The translations under genes were made by a program, and so were the position numbers. Shown here one piece after another: positions 1 to 12,010 of a stretch of 64,000 nucleotides of DNA (its first letter is position 1; each line of letters starts with the position of its first letter). The notes under the pieces were generated by a model, which saw nothing but the letters and a program-made list of their open reading frames with translations, did no database searches and was not told where the DNA came from. This DNA comes from Ciona savignyi (Eukaryota > Chordata > Ascidiacea > Phlebobranchia > Cionidae): the NCBI GenBank assembly GCA_000149265.1, contig CH003110.1, positions 112,699 to 176,698 on the forward strand, read 5' to 3'.

Positions 1-244
1 AACAAGTAACATTACTGCATAGGTGCATACGCAAACGAAAATTTGATTACGTTATCCGTCATCATTTAAATGGGTCATGGTGATGTAATAATTCCAATAG
101 ATGACGTTGAAAGTTATAAAAGAAAAGAAGTATCCAGTCCTGAAAATGACGTCAATTTTGTCGGAACTTCTTAATATTCTGCATTGGAAGCGAAGGATAA
201 GGTAAAGCACCTTGCTTATAACAGTCATGGGTAATTGTGCACGG

Positions 245-345
245 TTGTGTGGCCGAATGGTTAACGCTGCCGGTACATTTACCAACTTCAATACAAAACC
301 GGTTTAGTGACGAACCCATCGTGGATTCGACTGAGCTCAGTAAAA
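245..345 (+). repeat. tRNA-Ser-like short repeat, single degenerate copy
   Basis: The copy begins with an A-box-like stretch (GTGGCCGAATGGTTAACG) resembling the 5' half of a class II tRNA-Ser/Leu, and ends with a decayed B-box (GGATTCGA). No acceptor stem pairs the two ends and no anticodon arm can be drawn, so it is a tRNA-derived repeat and not a tRNA gene. Other copies of this family form the tandem arrays near 17.5, 31.8, 37.1 and 43.6 kb. Confidence 0.7.
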
Positions 346-454
346 AAACTTGTTCTGTATATGAGTGTGCGGTATAAACCCATCAGGCCTAGTTAGTTTG
401 ATCAACTGATTAGTAGGTATTTAGTTAGTTACTTAGAGTCAAGGATTATATATA

Positions 455-731
455 ATATGATATTCATGTTTATTCTCGTGAATGGAAAAACGCACGGGTA
501 ATCGTCGGGTCATCTCGCGTCCACCGTCGGGTTACCGGAGCTATTGCAATGTGTTGTGTATGATTCACACGTTCCTTCATTTTAGTAGAACCTATTAATC
601 CGCTGGGTACAGGCAATGTCCGTGAAGCGCCTTGCCTAAATATACAACCGACCACCTAGCAACCAGTTTCGTACCTACAACCCTTCAGCTGAAAGGCGAC
701 GCACTAAACCACCAGACTCACCCGTCGGACA
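455..731 (-). repeat. tRNA-derived SINE, full-length but diverged
   Basis: On the minus strand the element reads: tRNA-like head (GGTTAGTCTGGCGGTTTAG in the best copies), a GGTTGCAGGTGCGAAACTGG-like B-box region, a body containing CTAGCTAGTCGGTTGTGTCC and GGGTTCTACCAAATTGAAGG, and a (TATCC)n tail. This architecture defines a tRNA-derived SINE of about 290 bp that recurs more than 25 times in the window. This copy is older than the best ones. Confidence 0.8.
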
Positions 732-747
732 ATAATTCGTGAATTTC

Positions 748-1032
748 AGGGGTTCAGTTGTAAGGGGTTTAGTTGTAGGGGTTCAGTTGTAAGGGGTTCA
801 GTTGTAAGGGGTTCAGTTGTAAGGAGTTCAGTTGTAAGGGGTTCAGTTGTAAGGGGTTCAGTTGTAAGGAGTTCAGTTGTAGGGGTTCAGTTGAAAGGGG
901 TTCAGTTGAAAGGGGTTCAGTTGTAAAGGGGTTCATTTGAAAGGGGTTCAGTTGTAAAAGGGTTCACTTAAAAGGGGTTTAGTTATAAAGGGGTTCAGTT
1001 GTAAGGGGTTCAGTTGTAAGGGGTTCAGTTGT
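748..1032. repeat. Minisatellite, about 15-17 bp unit
   Basis: About 18 head-to-tail units of GGGGTTCAGTTGTAAG, with length variants of 14 to 17 bp and substitutions (GTTGAAAG, CATTTGAAAG). It is non-coding. The unit has no obvious relation to the neighbouring SINE. Confidence 0.9.
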
Positions 1033-1340
1033 CATGGAACCAGAAATGACATGTCCGGCCACTTGATGTCAACAGAGAGCGTAGTCTGGTTAAAGCGCGT
1101 ATTACCGCCAGTCGGAAAGTTTAATCGCTTAGATGAGGTGTTCAACTAATTATTCTCCCTATCTCTACAATGCAAACTGACCTTACAAAAATGGCTGCCA
1201 CTTAAAATCTTGACAAAAATGCTTCGAACCCACGACACCGGATTGTTAGGTTCGTTTTTATAAAGTGTCTGTATGAGTCGGTAGCGTTAACCGTTAAGCT
1301 ATATTCATATGAAGCGTCCTCACATTCGCTGAAAGAAGGG

Positions 1341-1730
1341 ATAGGATGATAGGATATTTATGTTTATCCCCGTGAATGGGAAAATGCAAGGGGTGTTAAA
1401 ACGCGGGCAATCGTCAGATCACCTCGCGCCCATCGTCGGGTTACCTGGGGTATTGCAGTTGCATTTCTAGGAATAAACGGTAAAGACCGACAGATTATCT
1501 TGGTGGGTAAGTGATAGTTGGTTGTGTTCTTGGGCAAGATACTTACCGGATATTCCAACCCTGTGAATTAATGGGTTCTACCAAATTAAAGGAACCTTTC
1601 AATCATATACAACACACCGCAATAGCTCCGGTAATCGAGGATGGGCGCGAGGTGATCTGACGATTGCTCGTGTGTTAATCCCCTTGTTTTGTTCCATTGA
1701 AAAAGATGTGAATATTCTATGCTATCCAAC
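1341..1730. repeat. Two SINE pieces in inverted orientation
   Basis: Bases 1341-1560 carry a minus-strand SINE tail and body. From about 1565 to 1730 the same family continues on the plus strand, from the GGGTTCTACC body to the tail. The inverted pair could fold back in RNA. Confidence 0.65.
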
Positions 1731-1734
1731 ACTA

Positions 1735-2740
1735 GCGCGCTACTAGGCATGTTTTAAAATACCATAATGTATAACTGATTGCGCTTAACATTCGACGGGT
1801 AACACTAAATAGAGAGAAAACTGCTCACTAAATGTATGGAATATATTTTAACCCTGTCTATCCCACTAATCTTAACCTAGAACAAACTCTAACCCCAACC
1901 CAGTATTTAAAACTAACTCTACTGTCATAATCTTTTTAAGGCAAAGTTTTCCTACTTTTAGTTTTTCCCATTCGATCAAATCTGAATTATAAAAAGAAAA
2001 CAAGACACATTTTGTTGTCGATTTATTTCACGGGCGTATGCGCCGGGCAAAACTTGTATTTATCATTCTAAGAAACCAACACAATAAACCTGGTTAGTAG
2101 GATTGGTAACACAGGAAAAACAACAAATTCACTAAACTAGAAAGCTGTGTTATAGTGGGGGAAATCCCTAACAGGGAGAAAAACATAGAAATCGATTTGT
2201 TTGAAGTTAAATTTAGTCCACAATACTGAATTTTATGTATTTAATATTATTAAAGTATATTTTTTCCTTAAAATAGTGAATTATTTAACTTTCTGCTGCG
2301 GATTTTAACAAAAGTTTCTGTAATAAAAAAAAATTGTAATTTCAAAAATGCGCAAATTTTTTGGGGAATAAAAAAATAGAGCAGTACTTTTGTAATCGGA
2401 TATAGAAATTATATTTTTGTCTGTCAAATCATACAATCGCCACCACGCAAATTTAAACTTCGTACAATCGACAAATTAAAAAACATTGATGCAATGTTAG
2501 TGCCAAATTATTCAGGATTAAATCGAAAATCGCACCCACGACGCAATTTCATGACAGTTTTACAGAAATTTTGAGTTTTTTTTGGAGGTTAAATTATTGC
2601 GAACATATAATGACAAAAATGGGTAAAATGTTTTTTTTTGTTTTTTTTATAAAAATACACATTTCTGTCTAAAATAGAGAAACTATATAACGATTAGTAT
2701 TTTAGTTTGTTTTGATTTTTAAACGAAACCGTTTACACAC
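1735..2740. other. AT-rich intergenic DNA
   Basis: Strongly AT-rich, with homopolymer A and T runs. I see no exon, repeat family or RNA gene here. It lies beyond the 3' end of the TP53INP gene. Confidence 0.6.
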
Positions 2741-2768
2741 AAAATAATGACATCATAGCAATTAAACG

Positions 2769-2855
2769 TGACGTCATAAGAATTAACAGTGACGTCATAA
2801 AAACGAAAGGTGGCGCTATACACATTAACTTTATTAAAATCTTCCTGTGACGTCA
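2769..2855. promoter_or_regulatory. Cluster of three TGACGTCA octamers
   Basis: Perfect CRE-type palindromes TGACGTCA lie at 2769-2776, 2790-2797 and 2848-2855, each followed by TAA. They are about 500 bp past the stop codon of the minus-strand TP53INP gene. Function as CREB/ATF sites is unproven; the octamer recurs throughout the window and may be part of a dispersed repeat. Confidence 0.4.
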
Positions 2856-3342
2856 TAAAGTAATGGTTGTGAAACACTAGAACTAGCCACAGTTCCTACC
2901 GGTAGATAGAGGTAGAGAGCTAACAGCTCATCAGACTTAACACAGTTGTTACGAAACAATCAGCAATAAAAGTATTTTGACATCACACACACGACGATTA
3001 AAAACTAATATTGACGCCGCAAAACATAAAAATAACAACCAATGACGCGATAGTAAAATAGAAAGGTTATAAAATAGATTTTTTGTAAGAATTTTAAAAT
3101 TTATACACACAGGCAGTATGTACACGCAAACGCCACCTGTATATTCGATCCGACTATACAACAGAGGCATTTATACACGGATACAACGTACATGCTATAA
3201 AGCTACGGCAAGCCTTTACAAAATTGCGACGAAAACTGCAATTTTTAAAACTTCAAATTTTGACGTGGAACAACAAAAAAGGGCAATTGTGACATCACAC
3301 ACAAGAACGAACGACGACAGATTTCCTAGGAGACGAGACAGA

Positions 3343-6300
3343 TTAGCAATGCTTTCGTGGTTGGTGGACGATTTGTCGCATTTTTTGGAAGGATTTGTTG
3401 TTGTAGGTAGCCGTGGCTCGTTTCGAGGAGTTCGTTCGGTTCATTTGTGAGATCACAGACGACGCTTGTCGCGCAGCGCGTCGTTGGCTGCGACGTAGGG
3501 TGGTAGGGGCCCTGTGAGTGGGGGGCGGGGGGTTAAAATGGGTTGGCTTTAGATGGTTTAGTTTATTTTTTGTTTCCACGATGAAAACACAAAAAAGAAT
3601 CTTTGATAAAAATTTGGAAAAAAAACGGGAAAAAAACGGTAAAACAGTCGTTAAAACACTTCTATAAGCCAATCAATTAATTTACTTTAGGTGTATTTAG
3701 ACGTGGTATAGGGGAAACGTTAAAATGGATTAACTATGGATAATACTGGCGCAAAATGGATGAACTATAGATATTGGGGAAAACTGGTTTAACTATACAG
3801 GTAAATTCTGTCACCGGTTGTGACCTACAAGATAAAGTGGCATAGTAACAAGCGTTTGTAAACTGTACTGTAAAAGTGGTATAGTAGCGAGAGTGGCATA
3901 GTAATGAGATTTGACTGACATTTTAAGGCACACCATGTTAACTATTGAAAAATAAATAAATCCAATTAACTATTATTAAAACAGTATAATTGACAGAAAT
4001 TAATCAATTACAGAATTTGTATAAAGGGTATAAATTTTGGAAATTTTAAACAGATAATTGACATATGAACATTGCGAGTTATAAATAGAAAGAGCAATTA
4101 AAAAACAAAGCCTTTTGAAGAACAACCGCCCACCAAGGAAGGATGATGCAATTATAATGAATAATACATTAGCAACTACAGTATGACTGTACATGGTAAT
4201 ACTGCTGGTCATGTAGAGTAGTTTATGACTAGTTGCGTGGTATTCAGACCAGCTGTTCGATTGTGTGTTTTTTAACTCCGGTAACCGCAAGTTAACCATA
4301 TTTAAGAGACAAAACTCTAATAAAATCTCTTACATTTTACTTTAAAAATTTACAACTCTAAAAAAATGTCTTATATTTTTCGTGAAAAACTTAAAACAAA
4401 AACACTCTCACATTTTCGTTAAAAAATTAAAAATTAACACAATCTCTTACATTTATTCTAAAATTATAAAACAATAAAATAACTCTCACATTTTACACAC
4501 TACCAGACTCCCAAAACAATGTAAAATTATGATGTCACAAAATGTAATAATGTCACAAAATGTAATGATGTCACAAAATGATATGATGTCACAAAATGTA
4601 ATGATGTCACAAAATGTTATGATGTCATACACACCCTTTATGACGCATGGGTCGGCTTTCTACAGGGGTTTCAGGTTCTTTAATTTCCTTCTTCACAAAC
4701 ATACTGGGGTGTTCGATCATAAGGTTTTCGCGACGGTTCAGCAACCCATCGTGGAAACTAACCTCTGAAGAAAGTAGGTTTTTGTTGAAAATCAGTTTTT
4801 TATCTAAGGATTTTGACAATTTGTGTTTGATTTTTGATACAAGGATGCTCGAGTATGTTGTGTTTGTAATATTTCTTTTGGGAGTCGGGATATCTGTATT
4901 AAAAGGTTTTATCTACTGTTATCGTCGGATAACTTGTGAGGAAAATCCACATTAAAGGATTTATCCACTGTTATCGTTGGATAACTTGTGAGGGAAATCA
5001 CAAAAAAACAATTTTATGTTAAAAGAGCTTTAGGTGATTTATTAGATACCTATTGGTTGGAGCAATGTAAAGTGGTTTGGTCAGGTGCAAAGTAATACAC
5101 CTAATGCCCACAATCCACATTAAAGGATTTATCCACTGTTATCGTTGGATAACTTGTGAGGGAAATCCACATTAGAGGATTTATCTACGGTTATCGTTGG
5201 ATAACTTGTGAGGAAAATCCACATTGAAGGATTTATCCACGGTTATCGTCGGATAACTTGTAAGAAAAATCCACATTGAAGGATTTATCCATGGTTATCG
5301 TCGGATAACTTGTAATGAAAATCCACATTGAAGGATTTATCCACGGTTATCGTTGGATAACTTGTAATGAAAATCCACATTGAAGGATTTATACATGGTT
5401 ATATTTTTGATCAAAGGAACCTGGATAAGCAAGCCACCTGTCAGATAACAAGAGCACCAAATTGAACCCTTTACAAGAGCACCAAATTGAATTCATAGGA
5501 AAATCCAATATTGCTTAAAAAAGAAAAAGAATATCAAAAAGTACAAACCAAGCAAAAAATAAATGCATGCTTTAAAATGTAGGTGGAAGGCTTATCAAGG
5601 TCAAATTTTTTAAAAAATAAAAAAAAATTTAAAAAAATATTTGAAATAATCCGCACCTGGATTAAAACATGGTGGGGGGGTTAAGAGCCAGCTATGATCG
5701 ATTGTGGGGCTTGGGGGTGGCGTGGGGTAATCTACTTCAATTTCCAGATTGTCTGGTGAGTTTATATAATGTCACTTTTCGATAAAATTTTGGAAATAAT
5801 TATTTTACATTTTTTTTTATTTATTAAAAGAAACAGCTGTACTTTGATTAATTTAATATTCTGCATATCCCACTTATTTTACCACGAAAGATTCGTCTAT
5901 TTTAAATTTCGTTAATTTTTTTATTGCGTTTTGTTATTTTATTTTACTGTTTTGTAAATATTACTCTGGTTTCACAAGATTTATATTTTATTTTTTTACA
6001 TTTCATATTTTAAACTGCTAAGTATTTGTTATTTTCTCACGTTTTGTTCTAGAATTTTAAACTTTGTATTTTTTAATGCATTTCCAAAATAGCTTCAAGA
6101 TATTTATAAAAAAACTTGTGATTTGAGTATATTTATAATTTCATAAATCCGTAAGATTACAAACGCAACTAATGAAAAACAAAGAAACAAAACCAATTTA
6201 AATTTCAAATTAACTTAAACTGAATAAAAAAATCAATTTATTGATTAATCTAGTAGTTCATTGGGCAAAGACAGGATAATAATCAAAATCTTGCAAAAAC

Positions 6301-7088
6301 CATGCAGGTTAATGTTTTTAAAAAAAATCCCGTTTTTAAGTGATATATGTATATATGAATACACACCCATATATATTAACATTACGAAGCAATAAAAGGT
6401 AAACTGGACAAAAGGCTCAAGCATCTATTCAACTTAGCATGACTTTAAACGGAATTAACGCTCTGAATCTATATTTAAATCTACGGTTGCACTGTTTTTC
6501 ACGGTAATTTGAAAACAAGTCAATTTCCAAGTAAGGAGAACACGCATGCAACCAATATGCTATAGCTGTCAAATTAGGCTTGAGATTTTATGCAAAATTC
6601 TAATGATTAAATGACTTGATATTGCTGGGTCTATTTTAATCAAGTCAAATCCAATTTTTCTCTTTGATGGTTAATTAAAAAGGTATGTATTGATCACCGA
6701 CCACACATTTTAATTATCCACAACTGACTCAATGTAATAGCTGCAGAAACTCGACCATGGGCATGCGGTGTCTTACAATACCCGTGGACAAAGCCTGTAT
6801 TCCCACCCACGAGGATAGAAACGAACCAACCATCCACACACTGTAATAGCTCAAACAACTCAACAGTAAATTCCAAATGTTGCAGCTAATAAACGGTTAC
6901 CATATTACTATACAAATAAATCCCACCGAAATCAAAATCTTTTTCATCCACAATCACAAACCTCTCTGTTTATCAAGATCAACAAAAGTCCAATCGTCCG
7001 ATTCCTTTGTGACAAACGAAATGTTATCGTCGATCTGTGGTACCTCGGTAGTCCCGTACCCAACCCATGAAGCAATGGCGTTAAGCAT
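3343..7088 (-). CDS. TP53INP: TP53INP-family autophagy/transcription regulator (173 aa, 4 coding exons)
   Basis: Exons on the minus strand: 7088-6962, 5752-5657, 4764-4635 and 3511-3343; all junctions are GT-AG and keep frame. The family shuttles between nucleus and autophagosomes and binds Atg8/LC3 proteins. Visible family signatures: an acidic LIR motif DDWTFVDL (residues 31-38, core W33..V36) matching the family's DDEWILVDF; SWLLTPPPCF (63-72) matching SWFITPPPCF; ENLMIEHPSM (87-96) matching ENLLIEHPSM; and a basic C-terminus with IVHQP (165-169) matching VVHQP. Human members are 220-240 aa, so this one is compact. The start ATG sits directly after a consensus acceptor (TTCACAG), implying a non-coding leader exon or trans-splicing. 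An upstream acceptor at 4893 is also in phase and would lengthen exon 3 by 43 residues. Confidence 0.9.
4526..4632. repeat. 18-bp tandem repeat
   Basis: About six units of ATGATGTCACAAAATGTA. It lies immediately downstream of the TP53INP exon 3 donor (4634), inside the last intron. An apparent plus-strand reading frame through it is only the repeat. Confidence 0.85.
4904..5402. repeat. 52-bp tandem repeat with internal hairpin
   Basis: About seven units of 52 bp, each containing TTATCCAC....GTTGGATAA, an imperfect inverted repeat. The array lies in the TP53INP intron between exons 2 and 3. Between about 5003 and 5111 it is interrupted by a fragment of another family (ATTGGTTGGAGCAATGTAAA ... 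AATACACCTAATGCCCACA), which shows a later insertion or a composite unit. Confidence 0.85.
6694..6870. repeat. 100-110 bp repeat unit, about 1.5 copies
   Basis: Contains CCACACACTGTAATAGCTC and ACCCACGAGGATAGAAACGA, hallmarks of the tandem unit best seen at 62815-63350. It lies in TP53INP intron 1. A variant unit (AGGTGTATTACTGTGC, CATTGCTCCAACC) follows at 7130-7265, just upstream of the start codon. Confidence 0.75.
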
Positions 7089-8288
7089 CTGTGAAGGTTA
7101 ATTAGGATTATTTCAAGGTTATAAACGACTGTGGGCATGAGGTGTATTACTCTGATTAAATGTGGATATAAGGTGTATTACTGTGCTTGACTGTGGGCAT
7201 TAGGTGTATTATTTTGCACCTGACCAAACCACTTTACATTGCTCCAACCAATTAGTATCTAATAAATCGCTAAAAGCTCATTTAAAACAAAAATGTTTTT
7301 TTAATTAAAATTAAAAAATGTCTTCATTACCAAAGGTATTATTAATTATTTTATGCATTACTTTTATGTATGAAAACAGACAACAGATGCAATAAAATTG
7401 AAAATTAATTAATCAATACTTTTAATTATAGACTGAAAGTAATCAGGTATAATAAATATACCACTGATTGTAAAATGTAATTTTTTTTTTGAGTTTTAAT
7501 TATGTTAGGTACTGGTATTCTAATCAACTAATATAATTAATCAACTCATTTTGAATTATTATTAATTTTTGACCTTTTTTGTAAATTGAAGAAAACTAGA
7601 ACAAATACTACAAAGAAGTGATTGCAAAAACTAGTTAACAATAAATTAAAAGTAGCATATTTAATATACAGTTAATACAAATTTAATAAATAACAAAATA
7701 TTTTTTATTTATTAGTCATGAGTTAGGTCCAGAATACATTTATTTTTATCAAATTTAGTCTTTTTAAAATGACTTAATATTTATCTAAATCAATTAAAAT
7801 TGATAAAAAGAATTGCTGTTTATTGCCAATATTTAAATGTTAATAAAATTGGCATGAGTAAAGAAAATATATAAAATTAAGTTGTTTGTTTTATTATTTC
7901 TTTGTAGTAATCGGAATATTAATTTTTAAACCTTTTTGTGTTGGTTTCAAAAATTACATAATCAAAAAAAATTTCTAAAAAGAGACGAAAATTCGATTTT
8001 AATTTTTTTTTATTGCTGCACTTTTTGAGTACTAATATATGCACAATATTTTTAGTATTTTTAAGTATGGTACCAATATAAGAAAGGATGTAACTCAAAA
8101 TTTAAAAAAATATAACTTTTATAACTCAATTTAATGAGGCTTTTTTTAAACTCAAAGATTAATAAGTCTATATGTTTTAATTAGTACTGGCATGTTTGTT
8201 ATAAGCATTAATTTGTCATTTTCTTATTAATTAATCATATTTAATGAAAAATCATTTTTGCAGAAAAATTTAAATCTTGGAGTATGCT

Positions 8289-8615
8289 TTAAAATTGCAA
8301 ACCCAAATGCACAATAAATAAAAACACTAATAAAACAAATGTTTAAACTTGAATGTCACTTTTTGAAAAAAAACATTGACTACAATAGTAATATGAATAA
8401 GAAAAACTTGAATATGCTAAAATTGTAAACCCAAATGCACAATAAATAAAAACAATAACAAAACAAATGGTTTAACCCAAATGTAACCTTTTTGTTTCTT
8501 TCGCTGCAGCGTTTACCACCAACAATTTGAAAATACATGTCATATATATACTTGAATATGCTAAAATTGTAAACCCAAGTGCACAATATATAAAAACAAT
8601 ACCAAAACAAATGTT
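8289..8615. repeat. Triplicated AT-rich segment
   Basis: Three copies of a roughly 55 bp block (AAACCCAAATGCACAATA) at about 8289, 8418 and 8560, 130-140 bp apart. Short open frames here on the minus strand are repeated peptides created by the DNA repeat and are not genes. Confidence 0.7.
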
Positions 8616-8699
8616 TTAAATCTAATCTTACCTTGTTTTTTTGTTTGAATATCCTTTGAATGGCAAAACAGTTTTGTTACAATATTAACATGCAAACAC

Positions 8700-8810
8700 C
8701 TTGTATCTATGCTCTGTGCCTCGCCCAAAATCGTTTCATCTATTGCCTTTGTTGTGCTTCTGTTTATATCGATCAGCTGATTGTGACGTCATAATGCATG
8801 GACCAATCGC
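8700..8810 (-). promoter_or_regulatory. Candidate TATA/CRE/CCAAT promoter and leader exon for TP53INP
   Basis: Read on the minus strand: ATTGG (inverted CCAAT) at 8807-8803, TGACGTCA at 8791-8784, an E-box CAGCTG at 8779-8774 and GATATAAA at 8770-8763, in the spacing of a compact pol II promoter. A start about 30 bp further would fall near 8738, and a donor (ACAAG|GTGTTT) ends a short non-coding exon at 8700. The next downstream acceptor on this strand is exactly at the TP53INP ATG. The assignment is inferred from order and strand only. Confidence 0.5.
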
Positions 8811-9394
8811 GTGAGTTCTTCCGCGTCGGCAATAGTCGTCGAAGCGTGAAGGGCGTAATATCATAACAAAGAAACTGTAAGCGCTTGGTTCTCGTCCGCG
8901 ACGGTATTGTGCTGGTAAAGTGTTATTAGCATGCACTTTCTTTAATTACCACCCTTGTTATATGACTTTGTGTACAATTTACTGATGGTGTGCGCATTAA
9001 AGTTTGTGTACAAATATAAATAATCCGTACTTTTAAAATATGGCAGTGTATAACCGGTGGCGTGCTTATAAAGGTTGATTTGTGTACAAATACATATGAA
9101 TGTGACTTTGCAAATGTTACATAGATAGACAGGTGGTGCGCTTATTAAGGTTAATTTGTGTACGCAATATATGTGTTAGATAGAGTTCCGATCGCTAAAT
9201 GAAACATTTAATAGATAAGCTATATTTGATGTCCAATAAAGCCAAGAAAGCGCTCAAAGCGATTTACATACGAATGGTGCAATTGTTTCACTACAGTCGC
9301 TCAACTTAAATTACGCCATATTGCATCACTTTTACAAGACACACCTTGGTCATAATATTTTGTTTTTTGTAACCCCTTTCAATTCCATTTCTTA

Positions 9395-9620
9395 TTTATT
9401 TAGTTTAGTTATTTGTTTTGCAACTTAAAAACACACTAACTAAGAAAGACACATTTAAAAGGGAAGTAGGGAAAACGACAAAACGTCAGTCGCAACAGCA
9501 CACAAAGAAAACATAAAGTTAAAACAAATTATGGAAATGTACAGGCATGGCCGTAAAACAACAAAAAAACTAGAAGTAATGAAAAAATTAAACTATCCCG
9601 TTGTCCACGAAGTTAACACG
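9395..9620. repeat. Degenerate dispersed repeat
   Basis: Contains GGGAAAACGACAAAACGTCAGTCG and related blocks (AAAACGACAGTCGTTAAAACACG type) also found at 3590-3660, 15600-15780, 18100-18150 and, reversed, at 23700-23900. It is likely an old, shared non-autonomous element. Confidence 0.5.
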
Positions 9621-9904
9621 CGTGCAGCACAAGCGTATCATGCTGTATAACTTAACCCAACAGGTTGTCTTGGATGACGAGCTATATCTGTATTTAGTGA
9701 CCTTTGCCCTTCAGCTGCTGAAAGCGGTTTTAACCTGAGCGCATTCTAACACGGTTGACTACTTATTTAGAAGTGTTGGCGAGTTTAGAAATGCGTGGCT
9801 TTGATTCCAGAATTCTGGATCGTCCATGTCAGTTTTAAAATCACTAGATCGTTAATATAGGTTTTACAGAGCCATATTTCGAATCCAAAATCACTAGATT
9901 CTGG

Positions 9905-12010
9905 ATAGGATAGAATATTCATGTTTATCCCCGTGAATGGAAAAACCAAGGGGGTTATCACACGGGCAATCGTCAAATCACCTCGCGCCTATCGTCGGGT
10001 TACCGGAGCTTTTGCAGTGTGTTGTATATGATAGACACTTCCTTCTACAATAGAGCCGCGAACCTCGACCTGGTTTCAAATACAAGATCAATCAATCCTT
10101 CACAAGGTCCATTATTTTATTGAATTACGGCGGTTTTTAGGTCACACACACATGTCATTTTTCCGAGAGCGACTTATTTCTCGAAAACACCACGATTCGC
10201 ACGGCTTGTTGTCATTGTTCGTCCAGTGATTGTGACGTCACCCCATAAACACAATGAGCACCAGAACAACAAAGGCTTTGCATCCGTTGCGACAAAAACG
10301 CAGCGCGTTGTTTTGATATAACGGCCATTTCTACAAACAGTACAATAGCAGGGTAGGATGTTTATGTCCGCTAGCAATTAGGCCTTAATGAGTCAAATGA
10401 CTTGGGCCATCGTCAGAGACCGACTTGTTATTTGTTTTATGTGTTTGATACATTGTAATGACCCAATAATACACTGATTCCAAGATACATTCGCTTAGTG
10501 CCTATGACACAAATATAAACAAACCAGATGGACTTGGGACTTTAATATTCCAGTTTACGATAAGACTTACTGCCGATATAACGGGTTGTACCAAAATTGA
10601 AGTCTCAATACACAACAAACACACTGTAGTAGCTCCGGTAACTCGATGGTGGTCGCAAGGTTATCTAGCGATTACCGGCGTGGTGACAACTAATGTTGTT
10701 AAAACTGTTCTTGTGTTTATTCAAGGGGATAAAATGGCATATTCTACATCCTATCCGACCGAAGCACGATTAAGCTTGCGACTTGTTTAAAGGTCATAAT
10801 TCTATATTTAACCTGATTTTAAACACCCGTTAAATTAGTCAACTGGTCGCTAGCTAGTCGGTTGTGTCCTTGGGCAAGGCACTTAACAAACATTGCCTGA
10901 ACCCAGCGGATTAATTGGTTCTACCAAATTGAAGAAACGTGTGAATCATGAACAACACACTACAGTAGCTCCGGTAACCCCCTTGGTTTTCCCAATCTGG
11001 GGATACAAATGAATATCCTTTCCTATCTAGCCTTTCGTTTTCAACCTTTTTAAGTTTAGTGCACCTAACCGAAAATATCAATAGTTGGCGACACCCTGAC
11101 AAACCCACAGCAATTTTGCTGAAGAATTTTAAGCCACATTCAAAAATGAACTGAGGAGTTAAAAGACAAAATAAAAAATACCAGCACTTAAAAGGGCATT
11201 CAAAGTGGAAAGTTGTTTGTGGCCGGATTGTCGGTCAACTCATTTATATGGATTAGTAGCCATCTCATAGCTTAGTTGGGTAAAGCGTCGACTTTCAGCC
11301 GAAAGGTTGTAATGACGACAACCGCCCATAGCTGGTCGACAAATGTACAACAGGCCATAAAAAACAGGAGAAAGTGTTACAACATTTAACGGCACACCTG
11401 GACAGTGCAAATTGTACCTGGTTTGTAATCACCTATCTCGGGGATAAAGACGGTGATTACGATACGGCAGGTGCGTGAATCGATACTTATAGGCCTACTG
11501 ACCAGCCCTTATGTACGGCAAGGCGTGTAACTGCCCTTGCTTTGATTCAGTGGATTTAAATCGATTGTGTAAAAATCAATGAGTAACCGAATATTGAAAA
11601 CTGGAATAGCTCCGACCGGTTAGTCTGGCGGTTTAGTGCGAAGCCTCTCAACCGAAACGGTTGCGGGTTTTATACTGGTCCCGCGATGCGATCTGACGAT
11701 TGCCCGTGTGATAACCCTCCTTGGTTTTCCATTCACGGGTATAAACATGAATATTCTATTCTCTAACAGCCCTATGTGGGCACGATGTAATCTGATGACT
11801 ACCTATGTTTAAAAAAGTGTACTCCACAGGTCTAACTCCTCACATTGTTAGTTTAAGGATAAGGGCGTCAACGGTCGGCTGAGAGGTTGTGATATCGAAA
11901 CTCGACGAAGGACTTGCGTTGATCTTACGATTACCCGTGTGATAACGTTTCCAGCGTATTTTTATTCACGGGGATAAACATGAACGTATCTTATCATCAT
12001 GCCATAGATT
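9905..12010. repeat. Pile-up of SINE fragments
   Basis: A minus-strand SINE tail and body occupy 9905-10060. Plus-strand heads, bodies and tails lie at about 10560-10760, 10850-11030, 11260-11330, 11610-11780 and 11850-12010. A non-repetitive patch at 10164-10380 contains TGACGTCA (10233) and short open frames on the minus strand that I cannot assign. Confidence 0.6.

Noticed and set aside
4526-4768. Plus-strand 79-codon ORF with MMSQNV repeats
   Set aside because: It starts in an 18-bp tandem repeat and then runs antisense through TP53INP exon 3.
5640-5752. Plus-strand first exon (ATGGTGGGGGGGTTAAG ... CTG|GTGAGT)
   Set aside because: It has a good ATG context and donor, but the minus strand of the same bases encodes the conserved TP53INP SWLLTPPPCF exon with matching phases.
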